NCBI RefSeq assembly: GCF_000143415.4
Contig: NW_003314262.1
Coordinates: 4,713,131 to 4,777,130 of the forward strand
Direction: 5' to 3'
Length of the DNA: 64,000 nt
Source: Selaginella moellendorffii
Lineage: Eukaryota; Streptophyta; Lycopodiopsida; Selaginellales; Selaginellaceae
Shown here: positions 32,232-43,531 of the stretch, piece after piece
Numbering within the stretch: the stretch's first letter is position 1
Layout: each line of letters starts with the position of its first letter
The notes under the pieces: generated by a model
Told to the model about the DNA's origin: nothing
The model's database searches: none
What the model saw: the letters and a program-made list of their open reading frames with translations, nothing else
Translations under genes and position numbers: made by a program

Positions 32232-34385
32232 ATGGCAACTTGTAACGTTGGTGTGTTTATGGCTTTTGGTACCCTTGGCGACATACTTCCTTTAGCGGTG
32301 AGCTTCGTTCTTTCAACAATCGCTCGCTTCTTAACTCGCGCTTATGGTTTCTCTTATTTTCTTGCAGTACGTTGCTATAGCTTTAGCTCGAGCGACTACG
32401 AAGTATTCTATTACGTTCATCACTCATGATTCGCATCAGGTATTGTGGTTTTGAGCTTTACATCTATGGAAACCGTTGCCTTCACAGGTTTTGAAGGCGC
32501 TCCTTTTACCTGCTGGTATTGTTTTGCGCTCCGTCTCAACACCTGCAGTCTTGACACCTGAACAGAAACGGGACTCTTTCCCAGACTCGCTTACTTCTGG
32601 TAACACAGTTCCAAAGTGCGAAGTTTCACTCATCCGTGCTCGACGCGTAGAAATTCACATGGAGGAGTGCCTGGACGCGATTGAAAGTCAGGAATCCAAC
32701 GGTACCATTAGCTTCATTGCAATCAATTTCTTCGCCCTGGTCGGTTTATCTGAGTTTACGATCACGCTTTTACCTGTGTATCGGTTCCTTCGTCAGGAAG
32801 GCTGGCATATTGCAGAGCTTTTGAATGTGCGGTTTATCGTACTTGCGCCATATGTCATGCCTTACAGGCAAGAGAGACACTCAGTGCTCGCATAAACTTT
32901 ATTGGATCTGATCTTGCGCAGTGCTCCTGCGTCGTTTGAGCGCAGCTTCAGACAAGTGTACCCTCGCTTGTACAAGCGACTACAACGAGCATCAGCTGAA
33001 GAGGTCTCTCGATATATTTTCTCGTTTTAAAACTTGCGCTTTCTGATTCAATTCACCAGGTTGGATGGAAGGATGTAACACATTGGATGTGGCCGCTTTT
33101 TACTGACAGATGGACGTCATGGCGCGTTCGAAAGCTTCGGCTTAGCGCGTGTCCCTTGACGGTGGGCTCTTTACATCAAATGAATAACAATGTAACCTTC
33201 CTTGTTTCAGGATCCCGTTACGGAACTACCTGTTCACGACTGGCCCCGCTCAGTACCACTCTTGTAACCTTGCTTTTAAACTTTGTCCCGTTGATTCATT
33301 CGTCCTTCAGGTATGGATTCAGCGAGAAAGTTGTAGAATGTCCAGGTGAGTTTTTTGTTTTTGTAACCTTAAGTTTGATACGCGAGTGCTATAGGTTATT
33401 GGCCCAGCAGCGTGCGTGTGTGCGGCTTCTGGCTGCCACCTGACCGTGGGGTTTCGGGGACAACTCATCTTGCACCAAAACTTGCGGAATTTTTGTTGAG
33501 AAGCGCCGATTCCAAGCCTGTCTTTATTGGACTGAGCTCAATAACCAGGTACAATCGTGTCTTTTCTATAGGCAGCATTCAAAACTTGTGTTCTTTGTCT
33601 GCAGCATGGGCTTTCTTCAAAATCCTCTGGGGATGCTACAAGTTGTCACGGATGTTTTGAAAGCTGTAAATATGCGCGGTGTGCTTTTTACAGCCGGTCA
33701 CCCGTCTCTTGAAGCAGTTGTTACGAGTGCTGCTGGTCTGGCAACGTCTTGCCTGGAGAAAGAAGGGCTCACTCTTGATCACAACTTATTCTGCTACTCC
33801 GGGTATGAAAGCTCCATCTTTGCCAATCAGCAACGTGGTCTTTTCCGTCTAGATATGTTCCTTACAACGATTTGTTTCCAAAATGCTCAGTAGTCATTCA
33901 TCACGGTGGAAGGTAACAAAGCCATTCACATCTTCATCTGGCTCGGACAAACGCTTTTGTGTTTTCGCAGTGGAACGACTGCTGCTTGTCTTCACGCCGG
34001 AGTTCCTCAGGTAATCTAATCTCGTCGTGAATCTCCTCGTATTTCTTACCAACACGTTTACAGGTGATATGCCCGTTTATTCTCGACCAGTTCTACTGGG
34101 CGGAGCGAATGTCATGGCTTGGAGTGTCTCCACAGCCTCTCAAGCCATACCATCTCGTCCCCGACGCGACCAAGCTTGAAATCTCGGGAGCCGTGGACGC
34201 AGTAACTCTGGCAGTGCGCGAGGCTTTGACAGACAGAATCAAAACAAACGCCATGGAACTCGCAAGCAGCATCAATGACGAGGTACTCTTAAACGCTTAC
34301 GATTTGGTCTAAAGCTCAAACTGGAACTCCAATGCAGGATGGCTGTTCCAGAGCTGTGCAAATTATAATGGAAGAAACGCCGTAA
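32232..34385 (+). CDS. UGT80/sterol glucosyltransferase-like protein
   Basis: At least a dozen short exons. The clear ones are 32232-32297, 32368-32439, 32488-32739, 32797-32867 or so, 32922-33003 and 33060-33162, and others continue to the TAA at 34383. The N-terminus MATCNVGVFMAFGTLGDILP is the start of a GT28/UGT80 N-domain. Diagnostic blocks are EGWHIAELLNVRFIVLAPY, SAPASFERSF and, near the C-terminus, VVIHHGGSGTTAACLHAGVP followed by QVICPFILDQFYWAERM, the UDP-sugar-binding signature. The substrate (sterol or another lipid) is inferred from family only. The intron after MPY (about 32868-32921) has a GC donor. The protein lacks the long N-terminal extension of some UGT80 members. Confidence 0.8.
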
Positions 34386-34429
34386 AAACTTTCTCGGAAG
34401 TGGAAAGAAGAGAGAACAAGCACTGCCCT

Positions 34430-34921
34430 CTAAGCCATGATCTTGGCAGACTTCAAGTAGAGGCTATCCACCACCTTGCTCACGTTCGAGATGGTATCCA
34501 GCGTCGCCGGATAGATCCCATCCGTTTGGGCCGAGTCGAAGATGATGAGGCACCCGGCACCCTGGTCCAGCGTCCCCAAGAACTTCTTATCCAGTATCAT
34601 CTGCGACAGCTTCTTCTCCACCGTCTCAATGGGGAGCCCGATGAGCCGCGAGATGTGCGTGATCTCCACCCGCGAGAAAGGCTCGATCAGCCGGCAGAGG
34701 TTCTGCTCCAGCAGCGTGTCGTAGAGCGACGAGAGGTGCCGGTGGACGATGGGATCCTCCTCCAGCTGCGGCTTGTACATGGCCAGCGCCTCCTCGAAGT
34801 CCTTGAGCGAGCGCTTGGCGTAAGCTTCCGCCACAGCTTTCATGGCGTCGAGCTCCACCCCGGTGTACTTGAGCCCGGCCTTGGACGAGATCAAGCTGCC
34901 AACGTCGTCGGCCTGGTTGGT

Positions 34922-34953
<32 letters not shown>

Positions 34954-35752
34954 AGAACACGGCCCTGGGATCGTCCAGCGCGTTAAAGGCCTCGAATCCC
35001 TCGTAGAAGTAGCTGAAGCCGGTCTTGTAGTCCTTCTCCTCAGCGTGGAGGATGCCGCTCTGGAGATCGATGGTTCCCTGCTGCGCTGGAGGAACGTAGA
35101 TCGCATTGGCGGCGGTCCTGGCGGCCGTGAGCGCCGCCTTGGCCTTGGGGAGGTTGCGCAGCGCGAAGTGGAGCTTGCTCTCGAGGAGATCGATGTCGAC
35201 GAGGAGGAGCTTGTCGTCGAGCTTGCGGACTTCTCTCACGAGCTTGGTGATGAGCGCCAGCGCCTCGGAGTAGTCTTTCACTTCCATGAGCAGCGCTGCG
35301 AGGCGGGCTTCCACTCTCTGCCGGAGGAACGTCCTCTTCTCGGTGCGCGTCCACTCCACCATCTCTCGGCACAGTGATATTTGCAGCGTGGAGGTGCCTG
35401 GGATCTTGGCCACGGCGTCGATCACCCCGCGCACAATCTTGGCGGTCTTGGCCTTTGGGATTACGGCGAAGAAGGGGCGGAGCTCCGTGAGCAGGCTGCG
35501 CAGATCCTCGGCCCTCTTTTGCTGCGAGAAGAGCTCCGACAGCACCGAGATTGCCTGCTCCTTGACGCGCAGCACTTCCGCCGCGCTGGACGAGTCCCGC
35601 AGCACGGATTGCAGCAGCGAGATTGCCCTGGGCGGGTCCGCGTCTTGAATCTCCAGCGCCTGAGCTAGGATCTCCTCCGCCGCGGCCGAGGGAGGCGGCG
35701 GTGGCATCAGGGACGAGGAGGACGATGCTTGCGCGACAGCCGCAGTAGCCAT
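34430..35752 (-). CDS. RPN6: 26S proteasome regulatory subunit RPN6 (PSMD11 type)
   Basis: An intronless ORF of 440 residues, close to the usual 420-440. An alanine/serine/proline-rich N-terminal extension is followed by TPR-like helical repeats (EQAISVLSELFSQQKRAEDL, SLCREMVEWTRTEKRTFLRQ). The C-terminal PCI domain includes DPIVHRHLSSLYDTLLEQNL, SRVEITHISRLIGLP and VEKKLSQMILDKKFLGTLDQ. RPN6 is a lid subunit that clamps the lid to the 20S core and base, in cytosol and nucleus. The eIF1A gene starts 332 bp away on the other strand, so the two probably share a promoter. Confidence 0.95.
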
Positions 35753-36084
35753 GGCGGCGAAATATAAACCCTAGCCTCCGGATCTACCCCGCGCCGCGCG
35801 TGACAGTCGCTTACCTCGATCGATCGCCTAGAGGAAGAGAGAGCGAAAAGAAAGAACTAGGGTTTGGACAACTACTGTGGCGGGCCGCCACAGCACACCA
35901 CCAAGACGCCGCCTGGAAAGTGCGCTGGAGCCCTAATCCCCGGGGCATAAATATCAAGAGCCCTAATTAGGTCGGTCTCTTTTGGGGCAGCGCGCGAGGG
36001 TTTCGAGCGCGGGGGCCGCGGGCGAGGGCGCCGATTTCTTTCCAGGACTAGCACGAACACCACCAGCGGCGGCGGCGATCCAGC
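35753..36084. promoter_or_regulatory. Divergent promoter between RPN6 and eIF1A
   Basis: The 332-bp gap between opposing start codons contains AGGGTTT (telo-box type) near 35861 and AGGGTTT again at about 35997-36003, plus GC-rich leader sequence. Such motifs are common before plant translation-related genes. Confidence 0.5.
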
Positions 36085-36519
36085 ATGCCGAAGAACAAGG
36101 GAAAGGGAGGGAAGAACCGGAAGCGAGGTAAGAACGAGGCGGACGATGAGAAGCGCGAGCTCGTGTTCAAGGAGGACGGGCAGGAGTACGCGCAGGTGAT
36201 CCGGATGCTGGGCAACGGGCGCTGCGAGTCGATGTGCATCGATGGGATCAAGCGGATGTGCCACATCCGGGGCAAGATGCACAAGAAGGTGTGGATCGCG
36301 GCGGGGGATATCATTCTGGTGGGGCTGCGGGACTACCAGGATGATAAGGCGGATGTGATCCTCAAGTACCAGCCCGACGAGGCGCGGCTGCTCAAGGCGT
36401 ACAACGAGCTGCCCGATAACATCCGGCTCAACGAGGGGATTGCCAGCGTCATGGACGACGAGGAGGAGGGCGGCGACGATTACATCGAGTTTGAGGACGA
36501 GGACATCGACAAGATCTAA
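36085..36519 (+). CDS. EIF1A: Translation initiation factor eIF1A
   Basis: An intronless ORF of 144 residues, the full family length. It has a basic N-terminal tail ([18 protein letters not shown]), an OB fold ([20 protein letters not shown], then [16 protein letters not shown] and [19 protein letters not shown]) and an acidic tail ending DEDIDKI, the eIF5B-contacting end. It promotes ribosomal scanning and start-codon recognition in the cytosol. Confidence 0.97.
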   Translation: MPKNKGKGGKNRKRGKNEADDEKRELVFKEDGQEYAQVIRMLGNGRCESMCIDGIKRMCHIRGKMHKKVWIAAGDIILVGLRDYQDDKADVILKYQPDEARLLKAYNELPDNIRLNEGIASVMDDEEEGGDDYIEFEDEDIDKI

Positions 36520-36599
36520 GAGGGCAGCTAAGCACTGCTTTGTTTCTATATATCTCTCTCCTCTTCTATTCTACTAGGAAGCACGAGAACAAAGAGTCA

Positions 36600-36805
36600 A
36601 TGAGAGAAATCTTCATTGATCGACCCAATTCATCTCTAGCGTTTGGATTGTTTTCTCGGAGAAACCGATCGTTGGGAGAGAGATCCTTCGTTTCTCGTGG
36701 TGGATGGATATCTCTACCAGAAACACACAATGAAATCTTCATTGATCGATCCAATTCGCAAATGATTTGGATTATCCTCTTCTCGGAGAATTCGAGGGGA
36801 TAGAG
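36600..36805. repeat. Imperfect direct repeat 3' of eIF1A
   Basis: GAAATCTTCATTGATCGA with CCAATTC then TTTGGATT and TTCTCGGAGA occurs at about 36607-36665 and again at 36731-36790. It is noncoding; the rest of 36520-36941 shows nothing else. Confidence 0.6.
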
Positions 36806-36941
36806 ATCTACGCACCACTCACCCTCGTGGGTCCAAGGATCTACTCTCTTCGTTTCTAGAGAATTCTCTCGTGGGTCCTGGGAAGCTCTTGATCTGCCTG
36901 TCTCTAGCGAAGAACCCTAAAAGAGAAAGTTCTCTCATCGC

Positions 36942-37517
36942 TCACCTCCTCTTCTTCACCACCGCGGCCTTGAGCGACGCGGCCGTGTCCACCGCATAGC
37001 CGCCAATCGGGGGTAGAATCGTGGGTGGCACTGCCTTGAGCGCCGTCTTCCTCATCCCCATCACCGGCGTCTTGATCCCGGCGCGGAGGTGATCCGGCAG
37101 CGCCCCGATCGCCGCCACCTTCGCCGCCAGCATCCGCCCCTCTGACCACTGCTTCTCCCTGTGCTCGTTCATCAAGATCCGGCTGGTCTCCTTGGCCAGC
37201 CGGTTGAGCTCCGCCAGCATCGTCTGCCGCTCGCCGTCGCTGATCTTGATCTTGGGCTCGATCGTCTTGCGCTTGGATTGCACCTGGACGCGAATCGTTG
37301 CGCCGACCCCAGCGTCCTTGACATTCTTGCTCTCCACGCCCTTCTTGCCCAGCTTCTTGCCGACCCCCGCCCCGCCCTTCTTGTAGCCGCTCTTCTTGGC
37401 CGCCTCCACGATCTTACCCTTCTTCGTGCCGGACACGCCCAGCACGCGATTCGTGGAGATGCCGCGCCACGGCACCGCCCATGGGATCACCTGGCGCAAG
37501 CGCCCCAAGATCACCAT
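36942..37517 (-). CDS. Basic protein of unknown function, probably mitochondrial
   Basis: An intronless ORF of 191 residues. The N-terminus (MVILGRLRQVIPWAVPWRGI) looks like a mitochondrial presequence. Then a lysine/glycine-rich stretch (KSGYKKGGAGVGKKLGKKG), a helical middle (ERQTMLAELNRLAKETSRIL) and ALPDHLRAGIKTP. The composition would fit an RNA- or ribosome-associated protein, but I do not recognise the family. The TCAIM-like gene ends 108 bp upstream on the same strand. Confidence 0.65.
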   Translation of the reverse strand: MVILGRLRQVIPWAVPWRGISTNRVLGVSGTKKGKIVEAAKKSGYKKGGAGVGKKLGKKGVESKNVKDAGVGATIRVQVQSKRKTIEPKIKISDGERQTMLAELNRLAKETSRILMNEHREKQWSEGRMLAAKVAAIGALPDHLRAGIKTPVMGMRKTALKAVPPTILPPIGGYAVDTAASLKAAVVKKRR

Positions 37518-37624
37518 AGAGATGCCCAGAAATTAGGGTTCTTGGTTCCAGAAATTTAGGGTTCCTGGGGGTTCTTGGGCGATATTAGGGCTCTTGGGCA
37601 TTTCTAGAGAAGAAAAATGCCCAT

Positions 37625-39114
37625 CTAGAGATCGGCCATGCTGAAATTCCATCGCAAGTGCATCATGCTTCTCGTCCCGGGAATTGGCAGCCGATACTCA
37701 TCCGAGATGCAAATGGACAGTCCCTCCGTCAAGAGCCTCAGCCTGGTGGCGTGATTCAGCAGTCTCATGCAAGCCGATCGGATTTGCTCCATCTCCAGCT
37801 CCGGCGCAAACACCAAGTTCCTCAATCGCAGCTTCTTCCGGACGTGGAGATTGAGATTCCCCAGCTTCTCCTCCTCGGCCTTGAACTCGATCCTCCTCTT
37901 GACAGCCTCACGGCCCCTCTCGTTGACGAACTTGTAGATCTCTGCCAAGTTCTCGGTCACCGGCACGTTGATATACCCCATTCGATCGTCGACGCTCATG
38001 CTGCTGCCACTGCTGCTCGTCACTCGAATCGGGAGATCGTGAAACTTTCCATCACCGACAGCTCCAATCGCCTCGGCCTCGTGCAGCACCTTGTCAAGGA
38101 ACGAAGAATACTCCTGCTCCAAGGAGAGCGCATCGTCCGCGAAGATCATCTCCACTTCCATCAGCCGTGCCGCTCGAAACTCCTTCACTCGCCTCTCCCG
38201 GACTGCTGCTCGCTTCGCTGCGATGGAGCTCACATCGAGCTGGCGGAAGAACTCCGCCCAGAACACCGGACCATCGTCGTGGTTGAGCCACAAGTTGCCG
38301 AGACCATCCACGCCACAGCAGCTATCACCGATGAGAAGCGCGCAGCCTTTGAGCTCGCAATCCGGGACGCTGTCAAGAGCTCGAGCTAGCGAGTGGAGGC
38401 ACTGGAGCTGCGAGTCGGGCGGCAAATCCTTCCGGAACGAGACCGTCACCCCGCGGCCCAGCCGCAGCGCGTTCCTGACCACGATCATCCGCTGCTCCTG
38501 CCCAAGAACAGTCGTCTCGTTCTGCCGCTGGAGCTCCGACGCGGTCTGGAAGAGCTCCGAGAGCTTCATCGTCAGCCTGCTCTTGGAGAGTATCTCGCCA
38601 CCGCCTGTGAGGTTCCCGGAGAACTCCGGCGAGAGTCCAAACGAGGAGAGTAGCAAGCCCAGTGCCGATCGAGTAGCAGGCAGCATCTCAGTTCCTGGCA
38701 GCGTTGCCTGTGGCGGTGGCAAGCACACCTCCACCTTCTTGATCGATTCCTCCTTCTCATCCTTGAATCCCTTGGGCTCTCGCTCGCGCCGGACGTAGAA
38801 TTCGAGCTTGTACTCATTGACCGAGCAATTCACCTGGCCGCCCTTGGCGACGCGGAGGTATTCCTGGAGGAGCTGGAAGGAGCGCTGATTGATCTCCTGC
38901 CAGTCACGATTGGAGCGATTGGAGTCTCGATTGCGCAGAGAAGTGAGAGATTTACCTGGTGCTGCGGGTAACTGTGGAAGAGATCCGGATGAACGAGCTT
39001 GAACAGGCGCCGGAGCTCGTCGAGGACGTGAGGACGCGGAGATTGCTGCTGGCAGTAGCCCGCATTGCGGAATCTCTGGCAGAGGAGGCGCAGCACCGAC
39101 CGAGACGATTGCAT
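37625..39114 (-). CDS. TCAIM-like mitochondrial protein (DUF4460/DUF4461 type)
   Basis: Exons 39114-38956 and 38896-37625, phase-0 intron of 59 nt, 476 residues. The N-terminus MQSSRSVLRLLCQRFRNAGY looks mitochondrial. LRRLFKLVHPDLFHSYPQHQ joined to EINQRSFQLLQEYLRVAK is the J-like DUF4460 region of the T-cell activation inhibitor, mitochondrial family. The long C-terminal part fits its second conserved domain. The molecular role in plants is unknown. Confidence 0.75.
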
Positions 39115-41066
39115 GGAGAATTTAGGGTTCTTCGCCTTCCTGAGAATATTCGCGGGATATCTTTAGTACCATGAAATCTTTGGTTACATGCTTCGGCAAG
39201 ACCGGAATTGTCATGTCATGGCCTCCGCAAAACAAATAGGAACAGTGTAATGAAACTTAAGCTAAAGAAGCTTACCTCTATTGCTCATGAGTCTCTCGCT
39301 CAGCTCAATCACCGTCCCAAGCTCACTCAGCCTGGCATTTGCATCGCAATGCAATCGGGCCAAATCGCTGCGACAACGGGAGTATTACAAGAGGAGCAAA
39401 TAGAAACCAAATCCTATACCTGGAGAATCTGGAGTGCGTCTCCCACAACCTTGTGGAAGAAGTTGAAGTGACAGTACTGCCTTCCTACCTCAAGGTCAAA
39501 GTTGTTAGCAAACTTTTGATGTAGTGGCTGCAAGTTTAGTTCGGCCCCAGCCTGAAAATCACAAAATCATTCCACTGTAATGAAGTCATTGTATAAGCTA
39601 TTAAGCTAAGTATCGAGGAACAGATTGTAGGTGGCTCGGTCAACCACAGGACGAACCTCACAAACATTACTGTGTACACTGGGAGCCAGAGCACCAAGGC
39701 ATCCCCTATAACAAAATGTAAGTTCTACGCTTCACTTCTACATCACATAGCTCACTCGCCTTCACTTCGTGAAATCGGTATGTAGCTGGTGTGATTATGC
39801 TTCTGCCAGGCTGACTTTTGCCCGAATAGGGAGAACCCTATGTGAGAGAGGCATCGCTCCAACAGGATGGGTCCACGAAGAACTGCTTCCACGCCGGAGG
39901 CAGGGCTGCCGCTGAAAGTGGTGGTAGGAGCGAAATGGTGGCCAAACCCTGTTAAAAAAAAAAAAAAAAACAATGTCAATCAACAAACAATCTCTCAATC
40001 TCAAACTTGCGCCCTGGCTATGGGTGGCTGCTGATCCATGCAAAATGACAGACAAACAGGGAAGAGAAGACCTATTGGACCGTTGAAGAAAACCGTTGAC
40101 TAAAGAGTTTGAAAGCCACGTGGCATCTCGTCAGCTGTACAGTCTAATTATAACATCTTACCTAAATACAACCTAATTAATACATCTTACCTTTATCGTC
40201 CTTGTCATCCACTGACACAAAATCAAGATACTCATATCAAGGAGCTATTTTGAAAGAAACACAAGTCAAGAGGAAATGCAAGCTACACATTGGTGCCTTC
40301 ATCCTCATGAGCAGTCATCACGAACATACCTTTGGCAGCCAGGAAGTCGAGAAGCTTGCGTATGTGGCTCTGGGAGAGGTCTTCAAAGGCTGCCGACTAT
40401 GGTATATGGCCCCAGTGCGAGATCATCTGCATGAACAGCGAAGCCAACACTCTCATCTACAGCTGCAACGCAAGAACAGGCGTCTCTAGCGGCTTCAATG
40501 ACGAGCCAAAGATGGTCATAAGCTCCGACCACAGTGCGTGAATGCGCTGAAGGCAGCATTCTGGGGGTTGCTCGGAAATAACATGAACTTTTGAGTCAGG
40601 CAGGGCCCAAAGAATCAAGGGATGAGCATCACCCTGCAAGGGCTACAGGCCTATGTGCCAGAGTTGGAGGACTTTGGGAAATCTCCTTCTGGAAAATACA
40701 ATTTATGTCCCGATGCTACAAGGGGTATTTGCAAACGGTGAATATTATGTAGGTTATAGGTGTAGAGCTCTATTGGCTTCTTGGATGGAAACACAGGAAG
40801 ATATCGGGCCAGAGGGCATCAATTGAATTCAGTGTAGTTAGGGAATGGTCTCACCACCCTCATCCCCTGGGAGGGATGGCTTTGCCAGCTATGTTATGAA
40901 GAGGTGGAGACAATGACATACAAATGTCGGGCTTTTACACGTATTCTGCAGTGATATCACTTCCCACAAGTTGGTATGGATCGCTCATCCCAAGGCTAAA
41001 GAGGTGGCCATATTTCTCTGAGGAATCAGGATGCAACTTTTCCACGCATAGCCCTAAGGGCTGGAC
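39115..41066. other. Intergenic region without a recognised gene
   Basis: AGGGTTC telo-box-like words sit just before the TCAIM-like start (39123). A run of about 18 A lies at 39954-39971, possibly a retroposition scar. Short ORFs in all frames show no recognisable motif. Confidence 0.5.
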
Positions 41067-42032
41067 ATGGCTCCGGCGGCCTCGGGGGCATCTTCCGAGG
41101 CTCAAGCAGCAACCTCAGGTTTGGTGGGAATCGGTAAGAGCAGAGCAGCGATTGAGATAGCGATTTCTGAGGCAGCAACAGCGATTGAGAAAGCGACTCC
41201 TGAGGCAGCAGCAGCAGCAGCGACCTCGTCCCGGTCAGGTTTGGCCAGAAAGAGAATTCCATGCACTTCCGGCTCGAATTGGACAGAGGAGCAGTTGCAG
41301 TTCTTCAACATTCACGTAGTCCGTGAGGCTGGTTTTGAAGCTTTTTTCAAAGAAAAACCAAGGGAACAGTTTAACCAGGAGGTTGCGGAGTTTCTAGACC
41401 TGAATCTGGAAGTTGTGCGTCCCAAGACCAAGGGTGTGGTATCAAGCCAAGTGAAGCATGTTGCCAAAGATCTGATCGCTGTGACCAAGTCTCACAGGAA
41501 CGACGAGAGTGCCGTGGATGACATGTCCAAATCGTTGCTCCAGCTGTTTGACTATGATTCAGGGGAAAGGTCAGTCAGAACAAGATGCACGTTGCAGCTG
41601 GAAATGTCGAATCGGAAAACCGAAGCTACTCCGGATGTTTGCGTTGAAGATGAGGATAGCTCCATCAGATTACTTGTTGGGAAGGTCAGGAATCTGAAAG
41701 GTCACCATCCTGTACCGCAATTGATAGCAGATGCAATTGCTGCGTATCAAGAGAATGTGGATCTGTGTGAGAGGCTTGTGCTTCCGGCGTATCCAGGAGA
41801 GAAGGTCATTCCAGGGATAGTTATGCTCGGTACAAGGCCCGCGTTCTACCTCATACACATGACCAAGGCTCTGTCGGATTGTGTGAAGCAGGGTGAGAAG
41901 CCAGAGTTTGTTACCATGGTACAGGAGTATGTGCCTCCTAATCTACCAGTCACCATTTCTGATGCAATGCTGGACAAAAGGTTGCGCTATCATGTCGGTC
42001 AGTGCCTAGAGTCATTCAAGCGACATTTATAA
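41067..42032 (+). CDS. Unknown single-exon protein
   Basis: An ORF of 321 residues from the ATG at 41067. An alanine-rich N-terminus with a duplicated phrase (AIEIAISEAATAIEKATPEA) precedes NWTEEQLQFFNIHVVREAGF and then a mixed helical body ending LRYHVGQCLESFKRHL. I see no signal peptide, membrane segment or known motif. It is flanked on the right by gypsy remnants, so it may be a transposon-borne or lineage-specific gene. Length and normal codon appearance argue against chance. Confidence 0.5.
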   Translation: MAPAASGASSEAQAATSGLVGIGKSRAAIEIAISEAATAIEKATPEAAAAAATSSRSGLARKRIPCTSGSNWTEEQLQFFNIHVVREAGFEAFFKEKPREQFNQEVAEFLDLNLEVVRPKTKGVVSSQVKHVAKDLIAVTKSHRNDESAVDDMSKSLLQLFDYDSGERSVRTRCTLQLEMSNRKTEATPDVCVEDEDSSIRLLVGKVRNLKGHHPVPQLIADAIAAYQENVDLCERLVLPAYPGEKVIPGIVMLGTRPAFYLIHMTKALSDCVKQGEKPEFVTMVQEYVPPNLPVTISDAMLDKRLRYHVGQCLESFKRHL

Positions 42033-42775
42033 TAGAGTTGTAGTTCGAACTGACCAGAGGGACGGAAGATTAGGAACATCTTTGTCTACTCTTATCACTA
42101 TTCTATAAGTTTTTGTCCCTCCATGCTTTCTAGACTCTAGCAGGCATGCTGGTAGTTCACCTGAGCATTGTTCGCCTCCTCAGCCTTCACTGCGCTGCTC
42201 CTTTTTCGTTTTTTTGTTTTTTTCCTGCAAGTGCTTTTTTGATCGTTAGCACATTAGCACGGTGCCATTTCCTTAAGCTGCTCTCCTTTGCGCTGCTGCC
42301 TAAGCTTCGATCCAAGAGATCAGAGCGCTGAGAGCTTTCTAGAGCTTTCCTCCGGCGTTCACAAACCCCGAGAAGCTGATGGATGTCAGGTTTAAGGAGC
42401 ATTCCTTTTTCTAGTCTTTGTTTTATAACCGACTCTATTGCAGGTTTTGGGCGGCACTCCCGATAAGCAAGATAACCCAGCTAAGACTCAAGATCGTAAT
42501 GGCAACGCGATTGGCGTCAAGGACCATGGTTCGTGTCGTTGCTGGTCCTTTCAAGGTAATTATTGATAACAGTCCAGCTCCATTTTTATTCATGGCCCTG
42601 TCGAGCATCTCAGCTTTGTTCATACAAGATCGACAACGGAGGATTCATTTGTGATGCCCGTTGACTGTCAACTGAAGACCAGGTCAACAGGCGGTTAGGC
42701 GGCTAGGCGGCTAGGCGGCTGGGAGATTTAGCACCAGATTACCAAATCTTTGGTGCTTCATTAGCTATCAACAAG
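42033..42775. other. Intergenic region with a short tandem repeat
   Basis: No gene is recognised. About four units of AGGCGGCT lie at 42690-42722. Confidence 0.5.
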
Positions 42776-43260
42776 ATGACTGGGTGGATTTTCTACCTCT
42801 AGCCGAGTTTTCCTACAACAACTCTGTTCACGCTTCAAACGCCCTTCTTCGTCAACAGAGATTTCCTCAAGCACCCTCGACTCTATCAGTCCCAGCACAG
42901 AAGATTGTCTTCACTGCCTCCTGGAGCTGCAACATACTCTGCATGAGCATCTTACCGCTGCCCAAGAACGCTACCGTCGTTTCACCTACACTCATCAACA
43001 ATCAGCTCCACGCTTCTCTATCGGTGACCTTGTGTGGCTTCTCCGTTGCCATCTGCCCACGTCTCGACCATGCGACAAACTCGACGGTCGCCGCTTGGGA
43101 CATCATCGAACAAGTCGAGCATTTCCTGAACCTCAAACTCGGCCTGCTCTGCGACCTCGGAGTTCGTGTCTGAAAGGAGTTGGCAACGTGGGGTTCCACG
43201 GGATGAATCCGGATCGTGGATGGAAGCTCAAGGCGGAAAGCACTCCAAGCTGCTCTTGAT
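42776..43260 (+). mobile_element. 3' end of a decayed Ty3/gypsy integrase
   Basis: DWVDFLPLAEFSYNNSVHAS at 42777-42836 is the usual end of a gypsy integrase core. After frameshifts, APRFSIGDLVWLLRCHLPTS, then PCDKLDGRRLG, match the region that follows. No intact frame or LTR is identified. The sequence to 43531 holds nothing else I can name. Confidence 0.75.
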
Positions 43261-43531
43261 TTTCTACCCGTCCGTCACACGATCCAACGGTCAACGGTCA
43301 ACATCGTCCTCCTTTAGGGCTTTCTCTCTCTGGAAGTATGTTATGGAATTTGCTTCTTTATGTGCTCGTATCTTCTTCACAAAAAAGGATTCTCTCCAAG
43401 ATTCTTATTCCCAAAAGATTTGACGTGCCAGCAGAAAAGTACGCCACGTGGCGATAAATGACGTGCAGAGGCTTACATGGCGCGCTCTTATTCGCCCAAG
43501 CGACGCGGAGGTTTTAGGTTACAGCATAGAC

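Noticed and set aside
34400-35377. 325-codon plus-strand ORF opposite RPN6
   Set aside because: Antisense shadow of a GC-rich exon whose minus-strand product is clearly RPN6.
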